From: an uncultured Porphyromonadaceae bacterium
GTDB lineage: Bacteria; Bacteroidota; Bacteroidia; Bacteroidales; Muribaculaceae
Reading direction: 5' to 3'
NCBI GenBank assembly: GCA_947073495.1
Contig: CAMTMX010000010.1
Coordinates: 1 to 53,897 of the forward strand
Length of the DNA: 53,897 bases
The notes under the pieces: model-generated
The model's input: the letters and a program-made list of their open reading frames with translations, nothing else
Told to the model about the DNA's origin: nothing
Database searches by the model: none
Part shown: piece after piece, positions 24,533 through 32,202 of the stretch
How positions within the stretch are numbered: position 1 is the stretch's first letter
How the letters are laid out: each line of letters starts with the position of its first letter
Translations under genes and position numbers: made by a program

Positions 24533-24613
24533 TAATTTTGCATTGAGTTTTTCATGGTATTAGATTTTAAGGTTAACAGAAGATTGGTTGTCGGGATGAC
24601 AATCAATTTTTTT
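24533..24613 (+). ncRNA. Candidate small RNA between DUF2461 and gltX
   Basis: An exact TAnnTTTG -7 box (TAATTTTG, 24533-24540) is followed 42 bases later by an 11-bp stem (24582-24592 with 24598-24608, two G-T wobbles, loop GGGAT) and a run of seven T's. A transcript of about 65 bases would start near 24547. ATGGTAT at 24554 can also pair with ATACCAT near 24621. There is no -33 box. No large gene lies downstream on this strand. A 31-codon open frame (24554-24649) starts at the same ATGGTAT and is an alternative reading. Confidence 0.4.
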
Positions 24614-24660
24614 ATACCCCTATACCATCAAATAAACAGAAGAACATAAGGGCATAGATA

Positions 24661-24724
24661 AAACAGAAGGACAAAAGGACATAAGATATTTTTTATAAAC
24701 TTATGTTCTTTTGTCCTTCTGTTT
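24661..24724 (-). terminator. Long hairpin terminator downstream of gltX
   Basis: Arms 24661-24685 and 24700-24724 are 25 bases each, with one mismatch and a 14-base A/T loop. The arms are made of the words GGACAAAAGGACATAAG, and further half-copies lie at 24632-24655 and 24741-24763, the last overlapping the gltX stop. It is placed to end the gltX transcript. Confidence 0.7.
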
Positions 24725-24761
24725 ATTTCCCTTATTCAATCCTGTCCTTTTGTCCTTATGT

Positions 24762-26279
24762 TTAATTTATGTTGGCGATGGCACGGCGTATGCGGGAGAT
24801 CACCTCCTCTTTTGGCATAAGTTCGGTGATATCAAACATGTGCGGACCGCGGCACGCTCCCACCACTGCAAGGCGGAACGCATTCATGACGTTTCCGAGA
24901 TGATAACCTTTCTCTGCAATCCAGTCGAGCACAATCTTTTCTGCATTTGCCGAAGTCATATCGTCTATCCCTTCGAGGACTCCGATAAGTTCTTCCATGA
25001 TTGCAGGGGTCTCGGCGCTCCAACGTTTTTTCACATCCTTTTCAGCGTATGTCTCCGGTGCGCGGAAGAAGAAATCGCCCTGAGCCCAGAGATCGCCGAT
25101 AAGATCGGCACGTCCTTTCACCATTCCCACAGCCTTGGCGACATATTCGGGATCTACATTCTCAATACCGTTTTCAACAAGCACCGGCATCAGGAGCTGG
25201 GCAAGGAGTGCATTGTCAGCTTTGCCGATATATTCATGGTTAAACCAGATACCCTTCTTATAGTCAAACTTCGCACCGCTCTTCGAGCAATGTTCAAAAG
25301 AGAATTTGTGGATAAGGTCGTCCATTGACATCATCTCGCTGTCATCGCCGGGATTCCATCCGAGCAATGCGAGGAAATTCACCACCGCTTCAGGCAGATA
25401 CCCCTTCTCGCGGTAGCCTGAAGATATTTCTCCTGTCTCGGGATCTTTCCATTCGAGAAGGAACACAGGGAAACCGAGTTTGTCTCCGTCCCGCTTTGAC
25501 AACTTGCCGTTGCCGACAGGTTTCAGCAGCAGTGGAAGATGCACGAACCGGGGCATGGTGTCGGTCCATCCGAAAGCTTCATAAAGCAAAACATGAAGCG
25601 GTGCGGAAGGGAGCCATTCCTCGCCACGGATCACATGGCTTACTTCCATCAGATGGTCGTCTACTATGTTGGCAAGATGATATGTAGGGAGATTGTCGGC
25701 ACTTTTGTAGAGCACCTTGTCGTCAAGGATGTTGCTGTTGATCGTGACCTTGCCACGGATAAGATCGTCGACAACCACATCGCGATCAGGATCTATTTTG
25801 AAACGCACTACATACTGTACGCCGTCGGCAATCAACTTGTCGACCTCCTCCTTAGGCATTGTCAACGAGTTGCGCATGTTCCCGCGTGTATGGGCATCAT
25901 ACTGAAAGTTGGGAATTGCCTGACGTGCCGCCTCAAGTTCTTCAGGGGTGTCGAACGCAATATAAGCCTTGTCGGCATCGAGAAGTTTTCCTACATATTC
26001 CTTATAGATCTCCTTTCTCTCGCTCTGCTTATAGGGACCGAAGTTTCCGCCTTCGCGCACACCTTCGTCAAAACTGATACCCAGCCAATGGAGGGCGTCG
26101 TTGATATAGTCTTCCGCACCGGGCACAAAACGGCGGCTGTCGGTGTCTTCAATACGAAGAATCATGTCTCCTCCGTTCTGGCGGGCGAAGATATAATTAT
26201 ACAGGGCGGTACGTACGCCGCCTATGTGAAGCGGACCCGTCGGCGACGGGGCAAATCTTACTCTTACTTTGCGTTCCAT
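24762..26279 (-). CDS. gltX: Glutamyl-tRNA synthetase
   Basis: This class I enzyme charges tRNA-Glu. The 505-aa protein has the HIGH-type signature [20 protein letters not shown] at 9-28, the KMSKS-type loop [12 protein letters not shown] at 257-268 and the C-terminal helical anticodon-binding domain from about 340. The [10 protein letters not shown] motif at 41-50 is typical of GluRS/GlnRS catalytic cores. The start [15 protein letters not shown] is standard. A single hairpin-heptad element lies 17 bases upstream of the start codon; no consensus promoter is visible in the short spacer to DUF3256, so readthrough from the upstream genes is possible. Confidence 0.97.
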   Translation of the reverse strand: MERKVRVRFAPSPTGPLHIGGVRTALYNYIFARQNGGDMILRIEDTDSRRFVPGAEDYINDALHWLGISFDEGVREGGNFGPYKQSERKEIYKEYVGKLLDADKAYIAFDTPEELEAARQAIPNFQYDAHTRGNMRNSLTMPKEEVDKLIADGVQYVVRFKIDPDRDVVVDDLIRGKVTINSNILDDKVLYKSADNLPTYHLANIVDDHLMEVSHVIRGEEWLPSAPLHVLLYEAFGWTDTMPRFVHLPLLLKPVGNGKLSKRDGDKLGFPVFLLEWKDPETGEISSGYREKGYLPEAVVNFLALLGWNPGDDSEMMSMDDLIHKFSFEHCSKSGAKFDYKKGIWFNHEYIGKADNALLAQLLMPVLVENGIENVDPEYVAKAVGMVKGRADLIGDLWAQGDFFFRAPETYAEKDVKKRWSAETPAIMEELIGVLEGIDDMTSANAEKIVLDWIAEKGYHLGNVMNAFRLAVVGACRGPHMFDITELMPKEEVISRIRRAIANIN

Positions 26280-26296
26280 TATGTTGTTTTGTTTTA

Positions 26297-26361
26297 TTTT
26301 TGCTATCGCAAAAGGGTTAAAGGGTTAAGAGGTTAGAGGGCTATGTTTTTGCTGCCGCAAA
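26297..26361. repeat. Hairpin-heptad element between gltX and DUF3256
   Basis: The hairpin TTTTTGCTATCGCAAAA (26297-26313) faces the gltX start and is followed by AGGGTTAAAGGGTTAAGAGG words. The second hairpin, TTTTGCTGCCGCAAA (26346-26361), sits 2 bases from the DUF3256 stop. Confidence 0.75.
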
Positions 26362-26363
26362 TT

Positions 26364-27020
26364 CTATTTATATTTATTTTTCCAAGGAAGCGTGATTTCC
26401 GGTTTCAGGAAAAGCTTGATGATATTGTAATTGTCTACATCCATATATTCCCCTACCGTCAATCTCGCCTTAAGGCCGTCATTGTCGGGAGAGGCGGAGT
26501 AAGCCACTGTGGGGAAAGGGATCATCTCCCTGATCTCCTTCATCGAGGTCAACGAGCCTTTAGGAATATCAAAGAAACGCGACAAGTCAGGGGCGGAAAA
26601 ATATTTTTTTGTATCCAGAAGCGTCCCTTTCTCATCATAGAAATCTATCTGACTGTCTTCCGCCTGAGACTCTCCACCCACTGTATATATCGCCATCACC
26701 ACATTCCCCTTTTTGACTGGAAGCACTTTCAATTCCAGGGTGCTTACCGGAGTGATCCGCAGCTTGAGATATCCCGGGGTGACATCTTCAAGCCATGACA
26801 GACCTTCCATAGCGTTCGTCGCCTTATATACACTGTCGGCATCCCAATAATCAAGCATGTCAAGACGCGTGGTTTTCTTGAGAATCTCGAGAGCAGGGCT
26901 CTGTAATTCCACAAAAAGGTCGCGCACGGCAAACTTGCCGGCGTTCTTTTCATCTTCTACAGCAAAACACGGCAAAGCAATGATCATAACCGCAGCCACA
27001 ATCATTGCCTTCCCAAGCAT
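26364..27020 (-). CDS. DUF3256 family secreted protein
   Basis: I use the ATG at 27020, which follows the helicase stop by 13 bases and gives the signal peptide MLGKAMIVAAVMIIALPCFA. ATGs at 27059 or 27068 would overlap the helicase end and lengthen the N-region. The mature protein (about 198 aa of 218) matches DUF3256: VRDLFVELQSPALEILKKTT, RLDMLDYWDADSVYKATNAM, YLKLRITPVSTLELKVLP, and a C-terminus with LKARLTVGEYMDVDNYNII. The family is Bacteroidales-specific and of unknown function, predicted to be periplasmic or extracellular. It is probably translated from the helicase mRNA. Confidence 0.8.
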   Translation of the reverse strand: MLGKAMIVAAVMIIALPCFAVEDEKNAGKFAVRDLFVELQSPALEILKKTTRLDMLDYWDADSVYKATNAMEGLSWLEDVTPGYLKLRITPVSTLELKVLPVKKGNVVMAIYTVGGESQAEDSQIDFYDEKGTLLDTKKYFSAPDLSRFFDIPKGSLTSMKEIREMIPFPTVAYSASPDNDGLKARLTVGEYMDVDNYNIIKLFLKPEITLPWKNKYK

Positions 27021-27033
27021 TGAATAGAAATTA

Positions 27034-28902
27034 TTATTTCTTTTTATAAAAGACCTCATAGTTTCCATTATATTCCGGTTTCTTTTCCCTTTTCGACTTC
27101 TTGTCCTTCTTATCCTTTTTGACTTTTTTATCTTTCTCTGTCTTATTTTTTCGAGACTTTGCAGGTTTGGCATAATCCTCTTTCTCTCCTTTGCGCTTGC
27201 GTTTTTCCCGCCTGTCGCGTGCCTCTCTCGCATAATCCCTGTCTGTAGCGATTTCGGGACGGATCACAGTGCCGAAGAAATCCACATTCTTCAAGGCGTC
27301 TATCACCCTGCGGGCATCACCTTTACGAACGTCAAACAGCGTGTATTGCGGCAAAAGATCGATTCTGCCGATATCCGGTTTAGAACCGGTGATATTTCTG
27401 TTGACAAGCTCCATAAGGTTGCCTGGGAAAAATCCCTGAGCCTTTCCGACATTGACCATAACCCTTTCGTAGCCCTTTTCAGCCACGCGGCGGTCCTTGT
27501 CATGTTTAGCTTCGCCACGATCCTTTTTCTTGTCGCGCCCCTCCCCTTTCTCCGGAGCGTTAAGGTCTATATCAGGCATGTCCTGATAATATTGCAACAG
27601 ACGGTTGAACTCAAGAGAAAGCACGCGCTTCAAAAGATCTTCTTCCGACAGCCATTCGAGTTTCTTCTTTACTCCGGGGATATACTTGTTGATCTCCTCT
27701 TCGTTGACCTGTACCCTCTCGAGTCTGTCAGCAAGGTTGTAAAGCTGTTTTTCAATGATATGTTCCGGAGTAGGAACCTTCTTATATTCAAATTCCTTTC
27801 CTATCTTTTTCTCGATTTCCCGAAGTTTGCCCCGTTCGCGGGAATGGATGATCGCCACAGACACTCCGGTCTTGTTGGCTCTGCCGGTACGCCCCGAGCG
27901 ATGGGTATAGACAGCCACATCATCAGGAAGACCATAATTGATCACGTGGCTGAGGTCGTCTACGTCAAGACCTCTTGCCGCCACGTCGGTAGCCACAAGA
28001 AGCTGGGTGACATGGTCGCGGAATTTCTTCATCGCAAGGTCGCGCTGCGCCTGCGAAAGATCACCGTGAAGACAATCGGCGTTATAGCCGTCGGCAATCA
28101 GCTTGTCCGCTATCTCCTGAGTCTCCTTGCGTGTGCGACAGAAGACAATGCCGTAAATGTCCGGGCTATTGTCGGCTACCCTTTTGAGGGCAAGATATTT
28201 ATCATGCGCCTTCACCATATAATATATGTGGCGCACATTCTTCGCCCCTTCATTTTTATTTCCGGCTACAAATTCCACAGGGTCATGCATAAAGTCTTTT
28301 GCTATCCCCGCAATTTCCTTAGGCATAGTTGCGGAAAACATAAGCATCTTACGCTCTTCGGGGACATGGGTGAGAATCTCCTTGATGTCATCAAGAAAGC
28401 CCATGTTGAGCATCTCGTCCGCCTCATCAAGGATGACAGTATGCACGTCAGAAAGATTCACCTCTCCTCGTTTGATAAGGTCGATCAAACGTCCCGGAGT
28501 AGCCACCACCACCTGCACACCCTTGCGGAGGCTCCGGATCTGACTCTCGATGCTCGAACCGCCATAGACCGGAAGAATCTTCAGATTATCGATATATTTT
28601 GAGAAGTCGGCGAGATCACCGGCTATCTGGAGACAAAGCTCACGAGTCGGGGCTATTATGAGTGCCTGAGGCACATTCTTGTCGGAATCGATGCGTTGCA
28701 GCACCGGCAAACCAAACGCCGCGGTCTTTCCCGTGCCCGTCTGGGCAAGTCCGACCACATCACCGTCTTTCTCAAGAAGATGCGGAATCACCATCTCCTG
28801 AATAGGCATCGGGTATTCAAAACCAAGTTCCCCGATAGCTTTCAGCAACCGCGGCTCTACACCAAGATCCTCAAATGATCTTGCAACATTGTTTTCGTTC
28901 AT
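27034..28902 (-). CDS. DEAD-box RNA helicase with a DbpA-type RNA-binding domain
   Basis: The ATG at 28902 (MNENNVARSFEDLGV) is preferred over an in-frame GTG 21 bases upstream. The helicase core has the Q motif (FEYPMPIQ, 28-35), AQTGTGKT (53-60), DEAD (159-162), SAT (190-192) and HRSGRTGR of motif VI. A DbpA-like RNA-binding domain lies at about 455-535 (VMVNVGKAQGFFPGNLMELV, then IGRIDLLPQYTLFDV). The last 80 residues are a highly charged K/R/E/D tail. The architecture is that of CsdA/DeaD-type helicases that act in ribosome assembly or mRNA decay at low temperature. The tail suggests RNA or ribosome tethering. The gene has its own strong promoter. Confidence 0.93.
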   Translation of the reverse strand: MNENNVARSFEDLGVEPRLLKAIGELGFEYPMPIQEMVIPHLLEKDGDVVGLAQTGTGKTAAFGLPVLQRIDSDKNVPQALIIAPTRELCLQIAGDLADFSKYIDNLKILPVYGGSSIESQIRSLRKGVQVVVATPGRLIDLIKRGEVNLSDVHTVILDEADEMLNMGFLDDIKEILTHVPEERKMLMFSATMPKEIAGIAKDFMHDPVEFVAGNKNEGAKNVRHIYYMVKAHDKYLALKRVADNSPDIYGIVFCRTRKETQEIADKLIADGYNADCLHGDLSQAQRDLAMKKFRDHVTQLLVATDVAARGLDVDDLSHVINYGLPDDVAVYTHRSGRTGRANKTGVSVAIIHSRERGKLREIEKKIGKEFEYKKVPTPEHIIEKQLYNLADRLERVQVNEEEINKYIPGVKKKLEWLSEEDLLKRVLSLEFNRLLQYYQDMPDIDLNAPEKGEGRDKKKDRGEAKHDKDRRVAEKGYERVMVNVGKAQGFFPGNLMELVNRNITGSKPDIGRIDLLPQYTLFDVRKGDARRVIDALKNVDFFGTVIRPEIATDRDYAREARDRREKRKRKGEKEDYAKPAKSRKNKTEKDKKVKKDKKDKKSKREKKPEYNGNYEVFYKKK

Positions 28903-28913
28903 ATTCTTTATTA

Positions 28914-29040
28914 TTTTCGCCACGCGAAAGTGTTATAAGGCTAAAAAAGACATGGTTATATCTTTTGTCTAAATTCTGGGCAATCCTTTATCAAGATTCA
29001 ACCTATCTATTTTATAACCCGCAACTATTGCAAATAGTTG
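28914..29040. repeat. Degenerate mirrored hairpin-heptad pair in the helicase leader
   Basis: TTTCGCCACGCGAAA (28915-28929) followed by GTTATAAGGCT lies on the helicase side. TTATAACCCGCAACTATTGC leads into the hairpin CAACTATTGCAAATAGTTG (29022-29040) on the other side. The layout is that of the family but the words are worn down. Confidence 0.55.
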
Positions 29041-29049
29041 AATTTCATG

Positions 29050-29081
29050 CAAAGATAGTAAATAATTCCCACCCCACCAAA
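29050..29081 (-). promoter_or_regulatory. sigma-ABfr promoter of the DEAD-box helicase
   Basis: On the minus strand TTTG (29081-29078) and TATCTTTG (29057-29050) are 20 bases apart, both exact. The predicted leader of about 140 bases contains the mirrored hairpin pair at 28914-29040. Long structured leaders are common for cold-inducible helicase genes. Confidence 0.8.
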
Positions 29082-29117
29082 CTTGCAAATCTCAATGATT
29101 TGTTGTAACTTCGTGAC

Positions 29118-30767
29118 ATGAAACGAATTTCTTTATCTTTAGCACTTTTGATGTCTGTCGCCGGTATGGCCACGACAGACGCCCTCGCCTGCACAAATCT
29201 TATTGCAGGCAGAAAAGCCACCACTGATGGCTCAGTGTTTATGACATATTCCGCAGACTCCCATAACCTATATGGGATGTTGACACATACCCCTGCAGCA
29301 AAACATGCCCCCGGCACCATGAGAAAGGTGGTGGAATGGGACACTTCGAAACCACTCGGAGAAATACCACAACCCGCCGAAACATATAACGTAGTGGGAA
29401 ATATCAACGAATTTCAGGTAGCCATAGGAGAAAGCACCTGGGGTGGGCATGAAGAGCTTGTCGACACCACCGGCAATTCAATTATTGACTACGGCTCATT
29501 GATCCAGATAGCCCTCGAACGCTCAAAGACCGCAAGGGAAGCCATCAAGGTGATGACGGATCTCGTTGAGAAATATGGTTACGCAAGCAGCGGAGAGTCG
29601 TTTTCCATCGCCGACAAAAATGAAGTCTGGGTGATGGAAATGATCGGCAAAGGCGCAGAGAAAGGTGCTGTCTGGATTGCAGTGCGCATTCCTGACGACG
29701 CCATTTCAGGACACGCCAACGAGCCCCGCATACGCAAAGTCAATTTCAAAGACAAAGAGAACGTGATGCATAGCAAAGACGTGGTGTCGTTTGCAAAAAA
29801 ACGCGGCTATTACCAAGGCAAGGATGAAGACTTCTCTTTCGCCGACGCCTACTCCACTCACGAAGCCGGAACACGAAGAGGATGCGACGGAAGGGTGTGG
29901 AGCTACTTCCGCCGTTTCAACAAAGATGCCGACAGATATTACGCATGGTGCAACTACGACAGCAACGAACCGATGCCTCTCTATATCATCCCCGACCGCA
30001 AGGTGAGCCTCGAGGAGATTCAGGAAAGCATGCGCGACCATTTTGAGGGCACGCCTTTCGAAATGACATCCGACGTCGGTGCAGGTCCGAACCATGTCCC
30101 CTATCGTTGGAGACCTATGGAATATGAAGTGGACGGCAACACCTATACAATGGAACGTGCGATCGCCACTCAACAGACAGGCTGGAGTTTCGTAAGCCAG
30201 ACACGAGCCGACATGCCCGACGAAGTGGGAGGTGTTCTCTGGTTCGGAACTGACGACACCAACACTACAGTCTACATGCCTTTCTATTGCTGCATGACTG
30301 AAGTTCCTGCAGAGCTTGCCCCCGGAGATGTCAATACTTTCTCTTTTGATTCCAATTTCTGGATGACAAACTGGGTTGCCAACCAGGCTTACAACCGTTA
30401 TGACCTCATGATCCCCGACATTCGCAAAGTGCAGGGAGGTCTTGAAAAGAAATTCATCTCCTCTCGTCCGGAACGAGAAAAGGAACTGATGGATTTGATC
30501 AAAAGTGGGAACAAGGAGGCGCTTGTGGCAAACGTAAACAATGAAGGGAAAGCCATTGCGAAAGAGGCTACCGACGCCTATAGGGAGCTCGGTCAGTATC
30601 TGTTCGTAAAATTCATGGACGGCAATATGAAAAAGACGGATGCCGACGGCAATTTCCTCAAGAGTGAATACGGACTTCCGCTCTATCCTTCATTCCCCGG
30701 ATATGACAAAAAATATTATGAAAACATCGTTAAAGAAAACGGCGAACACTTCAAGCTGAAAAAATAA
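29118..30767 (+). CDS. C69-family dipeptidase
   Basis: A 549-aa exported peptidase of family C69 (U34, PepD-like), an N-terminal-nucleophile hydrolase. The signal peptide MKRISLSLALLMSVAGMATTDALA ends directly before Cys25 in ACTNLIAGRKATTDGS. Cys25 becomes the N-terminal catalytic residue after processing. The family's further motifs include ADSHNLYGML, WGGHEELVD, GYASSGESFSIADKNEVWVM and TRRGCDGRVWSYFRRFN. Members cleave dipeptides, probably in the periplasm. A near-consensus -7 box (TAACTTCG, 29106-29113) with CTTG 20 bases upstream would place the transcript start almost at the ATG, so a leaderless or very short-leader mRNA is possible. Confidence 0.9.
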   Translation: MKRISLSLALLMSVAGMATTDALACTNLIAGRKATTDGSVFMTYSADSHNLYGMLTHTPAAKHAPGTMRKVVEWDTSKPLGEIPQPAETYNVVGNINEFQVAIGESTWGGHEELVDTTGNSIIDYGSLIQIALERSKTAREAIKVMTDLVEKYGYASSGESFSIADKNEVWVMEMIGKGAEKGAVWIAVRIPDDAISGHANEPRIRKVNFKDKENVMHSKDVVSFAKKRGYYQGKDEDFSFADAYSTHEAGTRRGCDGRVWSYFRRFNKDADRYYAWCNYDSNEPMPLYIIPDRKVSLEEIQESMRDHFEGTPFEMTSDVGAGPNHVPYRWRPMEYEVDGNTYTMERAIATQQTGWSFVSQTRADMPDEVGGVLWFGTDDTNTTVYMPFYCCMTEVPAELAPGDVNTFSFDSNFWMTNWVANQAYNRYDLMIPDIRKVQGGLEKKFISSRPEREKELMDLIKSGNKEALVANVNNEGKAIAKEATDAYRELGQYLFVKFMDGNMKKTDADGNFLKSEYGLPLYPSFPGYDKKYYENIVKENGEHFKLKK

Positions 30768-30770
30768 ATA

Positions 30771-30820
30771 AAGACAAAAAATAATGCTGCATCAACTGAT
30801 GCAGCATTATTTTTTGTCTT
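30771..30820. terminator. Bidirectional terminator between the dipeptidase and HIT genes
   Basis: Two 22-base perfect arms (30771-30792 and 30799-30820) with the GC core ATGCTGCAT and outer A/T tracts acting as U-tracts both ways. It serves the dipeptidase (stop at 30767) and, in the other direction, the HIT gene (stop at 30877). Confidence 0.9.
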
Positions 30821-30876
30821 GCCTGATTATTTAAATCGTATATGACTTATAAATCTTAGGAGTCTTATAATTCCAA

Positions 30877-31272
30877 TCAAGACTCGAAGTTATTGCTGAT
30901 TTCTTCGCAGATGAATCTCATCTTCTCCGGATCAGGATTTGATATCTTATTTTTGAAATCCATATCCCCTTCCTGCTGAATCGGGATGAGATGTATGTGG
31001 GCATGAGGCACCTCAAGACCAAGGACAGCCACACCGACCTTTGTACAAGGTATCGCCTTCTTAATAGCGCCAGCCACTTTCTTGGCAAAGACCATCATCC
31101 CTCCGAGTGTCTCGTCGTCAAGATCGAAGATATAATCGGTCTCCTGTTTGGGCACTACAAGTGTATGACCCCAGTTAACCGGATTGATGTCAAGGAAAGC
31201 ATAATACCTCTCGTCTTCGGCGACTTTATATGACGGGATTTCCCCGGCAATTATTTTAGAAAAGAGAGTCAT
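30877..31272 (-). CDS. HIT-family nucleotide hydrolase/transferase
   Basis: A 131-aa histidine-triad protein. The catalytic motif HAHIHLIP is at 90-97 (His90, His92, His94). The N-terminal pattern [35 protein letters not shown] matches the Hint/HinT branch, which hydrolyses purine nucleoside phosphoramidates. The natural substrate is unknown. It starts one base after the greA stop, so the two genes form a tight operon. That pairing is common in Bacteroidota. Confidence 0.93.
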   Translation of the reverse strand: [131 protein letters not shown]

Positions 31273-31273
31273 A

Positions 31274-31738
31274 TCAGATTTCGATTTTGATCACCTCAAA
31301 CTCAAGTTCTCCGACAGGAGCCGTCACCTTCACCCTGTCGCCCACCTTATGGCCGAGAAGACCCTGAGCTATAGGTGTGGTGGAAGCGATTTTTCCCTCA
31401 CGGAGATTAGCCTCATTTTCAGTCACGATAGTATACGTAACCGTCATACCGTTTTTCACATTCTTAATGGTAACCTTATTAAGAAGCTGGATAATCTCCG
31501 TGTTGAGCTTGCTGTCATCTATGATTCTTGCAGTGGCGATCAACTCCTTGATTTTAGAGATCTTCATCTCAAGCATTCCCTGCGCCTCCTTTGCGGCATC
31601 ATACTCGGCATTCTCCGAAAGATCGCCTTTATCGCGCGCCTCGGCTATTGCTTGCTTGATCATGGGACGCTGCGCCTCAAGTTCGGCGAGCTCCTTCATT
31701 TTTTTGTCATACCCTTCCTGGGTGAGATAAGTTGCCAT
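31274..31738 (-). CDS. greA: Transcription elongation factor GreA
   Basis: GreA enters the RNA-polymerase secondary channel and stimulates cleavage of backtracked transcripts. The 154-aa protein has the N-terminal coiled coil (about 1-75) with the tip GDLSENAEYDAAKEAQG at 37-53, whose acidic residues assist catalysis. The C-terminal FKBP-like domain includes VKNGMTVTYTIV and ATPIAQGLLGHKVGD-type motifs. The length is close to the usual 157-158 aa. The 5' region of more than 300 bases to the likely promoter at 32068 is unusually long and contains simple repeats and hairpins. Confidence 0.96.
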   Translation of the reverse strand: MATYLTQEGYDKKMKELAELEAQRPMIKQAIAEARDKGDLSENAEYDAAKEAQGMLEMKISKIKELIATARIIDDSKLNTEIIQLLNKVTIKNVKNGMTVTYTIVTENEANLREGKIASTTPIAQGLLGHKVGDRVKVTAPVGELEFEVIKIEI

Positions 31739-31796
31739 AATTATATTTAAGGTGTTTAATTTATTATTTTCTTATTAAATGGTCTTTGGCTTAGAA

Positions 31797-31930
31797 TCAA
31801 TTAGTAATTAGCAATTTTACTAATTAGTAATTTAGATAATTCGTCCCGGCAAAATTGCTTTTAAATATTTGCTCACTACCAATTGCGAATTACAAACCAC
31901 TAACTGCGAATTAGTAATTACCAATTGCGA
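31797..31930. repeat. AATTAGTAATT-word repeats in the greA leader
   Basis: Clusters of CAATTAGTAATTAGCAATTT-type words (31797-31835) and CAATTGCGAATT / ATTAGTAATT words (31877-31930). They match the words upstream of secA at 6088-6124. No open frame of note crosses them. Confidence 0.6.
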
Positions 31931-31949
31931 TAAACCTTTTTTCAGGGGT

Positions 31950-32061
31950 ATTAAAAAATAAGGAATCTTTTATTTCCACATCCCATAATCTGTAGATACA
32001 GATTCCGGATCGTGGCAGTAAAAGACCCTCGCTGACGCCTTTTGCGTCTCGTCCTGTATTT
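31950..32061 (-). ncRNA. Candidate structured RNA or attenuator upstream of greA
   Basis: From the promoter at 32068 the minus-strand transcript would form the perfect hairpin GACGCAAAAGGCGTC (32048-32034), then AATCTGTATCTACAGATT (32004-31987). GGAATC (32006-32001) can pair instead with GATTCC (31967-31962), which is directly followed by TTATTTTTTAA. The two last structures are mutually exclusive, like an attenuator. No family is recognised. Confidence 0.35.
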
Positions 32062-32067
32062 TCGTTG

Positions 32068-32099
32068 CAAAGTTAATCTTTTTTACCACCTCAAACAAG
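32068..32099 (-). promoter_or_regulatory. Putative promoter of the greA-HIT operon
   Basis: On the minus strand TAACTTTG (32075-32068) is an exact -7 box, with CTTG (32099-32096), a near -33 match, 20 bases upstream. Confidence 0.6.
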
Positions 32100-32151
32100 T
32101 TTTAACAGTTAAAAGTTGTTAGCTATTCTTCAACTTATCATGGATATTGTT

Positions 32152-32182
32152 TTTGCGAGTAGAGTATTTTTTACTAATTTTG
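32152..32182 (+). promoter_or_regulatory. sigma-ABfr promoter of the GH2 gene
   Basis: TTTG (32152-32155), 19-base spacer, TAATTTTG (32175-32182): both boxes exact. The transcript start would be about 15 bases before the ATG at 32203. Confidence 0.85.
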
Positions 32183-32202
32183 CAAAGATTAGACAATTAC
32201 AC

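Noticed and set aside
27069..27233. Long basic N-terminus on the DUF3256 protein
   Set aside because: These bases encode the K/R-rich tail of the DEAD-box helicase in another frame; the basic residues are a shadow of it.
31950..32061. Known riboswitch or 6S/tmRNA in the greA leader
   Set aside because: No tag frame, no 6S-like central bubble and no ligand-binding motif that I recognise; it is listed only as a candidate structured RNA.
32116..32202. Upstream start for the GH2 protein
   Set aside because: It would place the start codon ahead of an exact sigma-ABfr promoter and hide the signal peptide.
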